Of a stretch of 6,495 bases of DNA, positions 5,340-6,495 are shown piece by piece. Both the position numbers and the translations under genes were made by a program. The notes under the pieces are model-generated. The model was given only the letters and a program-made list of their open reading frames with translations, did no database searches and was not told the origin of the DNA. The number at the start of each line of letters is the position of its first letter. The stretch's first letter is position 1. Source of the stretch: Planctomycetota bacterium (GTDB lineage: Bacteria; Planctomycetota; Phycisphaerae; SM23-33; FEN-1343); the NCBI GenBank assembly GCA_013203365.1, contig JABMQG010000166.1, positions 1 through 6,495 of the forward strand, read 5' to 3'.

Positions 5340-6495
5340 ATGGCCAATCTTATCAAGACCAAGATAGTTGCCACAGTAGGGCCGGCGAGTTCGGATGTTC
5401 CCATCCTTACGCGCCTGGTGAAGGCCGGGGTGGACGTCTTTCGTATCAACTTCTCCCACGGCACGATCGAGGAGCATGAACAGAGGCTGGCTAGTATCCG
5501 CGAGGTCTCTTCCCGGCTGGGTGTGCCGCTTGGAGTGATTGCCGATCTGTGCGGACCGAAAATACGCGTGGGTAAGATCACCGGCGGCGGTGTGCTCCTG
5601 TCTGAGGGGAGCGAACTTATCATCCAGCGAAAACCCATCGAAGGCACCGTGGAACGGATCAGCACCACACTGGGAGAACTGATCGACGACGTTCGCGACG
5701 GGCAGCGAATCCTTATCGACGATGGGAAGTTGCAGCTTAAGGTCCTGCGCCGCCGCCCGCCCAACGAAATCCTCTGCCGGGTTGTCACCGGCGGGGTGTT
5801 GGCTGGCGGCAAAGGGGTGAACCTGCCGCAAACAAACCTTTGTTTGCCGCCCCTTACCGAGAAAGACCTCTCCGACACGGCGTGGATTGCCACGAGAGAC
5901 TTTGATTACGTGGCGTTGTCTTTTGTGCGGCGGTCGGCTGACGTCAAGGCGCTGCGCAAGATACTGACCGCCGGAGGCAGCAAGGCCAAGATTATCGCCA
6001 AGATAGAAAAGCCCCAGGCCATGAAGAACATCGATGCAATCATCGATGCCGCCGACGCCGTCCTTGTCGCTCGAGGCGACCTTGGGGTTGAGACTGCCTT
6101 GTCTGAGGTGCCCATCGTGCAGAAGCGGCTGATCGGCTTGTGCTCTAAAGCCGGCAAGAGTTGCATCGTCGCTACGCAGATGCTTGAGACCATGACCACA
6201 AATGCCGCCCCCACCAGGGCGGAGGTGTCAGACGTCGCCAACGCCGTCTTCGACGGTGCCGACGCGATCATGCTGTCGGGGGAGACAGCCGTCGGGAAGT
6301 ATCCCGTCAAGGCCGTTGAGATGATGAATGAAATCGCCCGGCACGTGGAGCAGCACCTGCTCCATGCCGCAAACCCCCGACGGTTCGGCGACACCGGCGA
6401 ACTGGAGGGCCTGATTGGTCCGACCGCCGCCATTGCCAGGGCGGTCCACAAGCTTTCAACCCACGCCGCCGTCCGAGATGTGGTCGCGTATACCA
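5340..6495 (+). CDS. pyk: Pyruvate kinase, 3' end cut off by the window
   Basis: Pyruvate kinase transfers phosphate from phosphoenolpyruvate to ADP, giving pyruvate and ATP, the last step of glycolysis in the cytosol. The frame runs open from the ATG at 5340 through 385 full codons to the window edge; the family is about 470-480 residues, so roughly 90 C-terminal residues (most of the allosteric C domain) are missing only because the window ends. Visible landmarks: TKIVATVGPAS (7-17), RINFSHG (35-41, with R35, N37 and S39 of the active site), DLCGPKIRVG (69-78), a B domain from about 79 to 165 with IDDGKLQL (126-133), IIAKIEKPQ (218-226) holding catalytic K221 and metal ligand E223, ARGDLGVE (244-251) with D247, ATQMLETM (278-285) with T279, and LSGETAVGKYP in the second half. 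All catalytic residues I can check are present. The ribosome site is weak (GAGA at 5331-5334). A promoter candidate lies just upstream, so it probably heads its own transcript. Confidence 0.96.
   Translation, partial: MANLIKTKIVATVGPASSDVPILTRLVKAGVDVFRINFSHGTIEEHEQRLASIREVSSRLGVPLGVIADLCGPKIRVGKITGGGVLLSEGSELIIQRKPIEGTVERISTTLGELIDDVRDGQRILIDDGKLQLKVLRRRPPNEILCRVVTGGVLAGGKGVNLPQTNLCLPPLTEKDLSDTAWIATRDFDYVALSFVRRSADVKALRKILTAGGSKAKIIAKIEKPQAMKNIDAIIDAADAVLVARGDLGVETALSEVPIVQKRLIGLCSKAGKSCIVATQMLETMTTNAAPTRAEVSDVANAVFDGADAIMLSGETAVGKYPVKAVEMMNEIARHVEQHLLHAANPRRFGDTGELEGLIGPTAAIARAVHKLSTHAAVRDVVAYT

Overview
This window (6,495 bases, moderately GC-rich) looks like ordinary bacterial chromosome. 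It holds five protein genes: a HIT-family protein, a CslA-like membrane glycosyltransferase, aspartyl-tRNA synthetase, a DUF434-type protein and the first ~80% of pyruvate kinase. Mostly weak Shine-Dalgarno sites, loose gene packing with house-keeping genes not grouped by function, and a plant-CslA-like family 2 glycosyltransferase would fit Planctomycetota (perhaps a Phycisphaerae-type lineage). That is an impression from protein flavour and layout only; no 16S or other marker is present.

Layout. Bases 1-156 are a leader for the HIT gene; a stretch open from base 2 to a stop at 95-97 could be the tail of an upstream gene but is too short to judge. The HIT gene (157-588) has the one strong ribosome binding site in the window. 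A 337-base gap (589-925) follows, with a reasonable sigma70-type promoter at 779-807 and several small stem-loops. The glycosyltransferase (926-2476) comes next. A 169-base gap with a perfect T6/A6 hairpin precedes aspS (2646-4466). aspS converges on the minus-strand DUF434 gene (5252-4473) with only 6 bases between the stop codons. The DUF434 gene is divergent from pyruvate kinase (5340 to the window end) across an 87-base intergenic region carrying a TTGACG-N17-TAGGGT promoter candidate.

How the genes work together. They are probably separate transcription units rather than one pathway: a small nucleotide hydrolase/transferase, a polysaccharide synthase in the inner membrane, tRNA charging, an uncharacterised putative PIN-like protein, and the last step of glycolysis. 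The most informative biology is in AspRS: at the two positions known to control tRNA-Asn discrimination it carries the His and Gly of the non-discriminating Pseudomonas aeruginosa enzyme. This predicts that the host makes Asn-tRNA(Asn) through Asp-tRNA(Asn) and GatCAB. The DUF434 protein is the least understood gene and has an acidic-residue pattern suggesting a PIN/NYN-like nuclease fold. I found no tRNA, rRNA, mobile element, CRISPR array, toxin-antitoxin pair or defence cluster, and nothing I can defend as a new multi-gene system.
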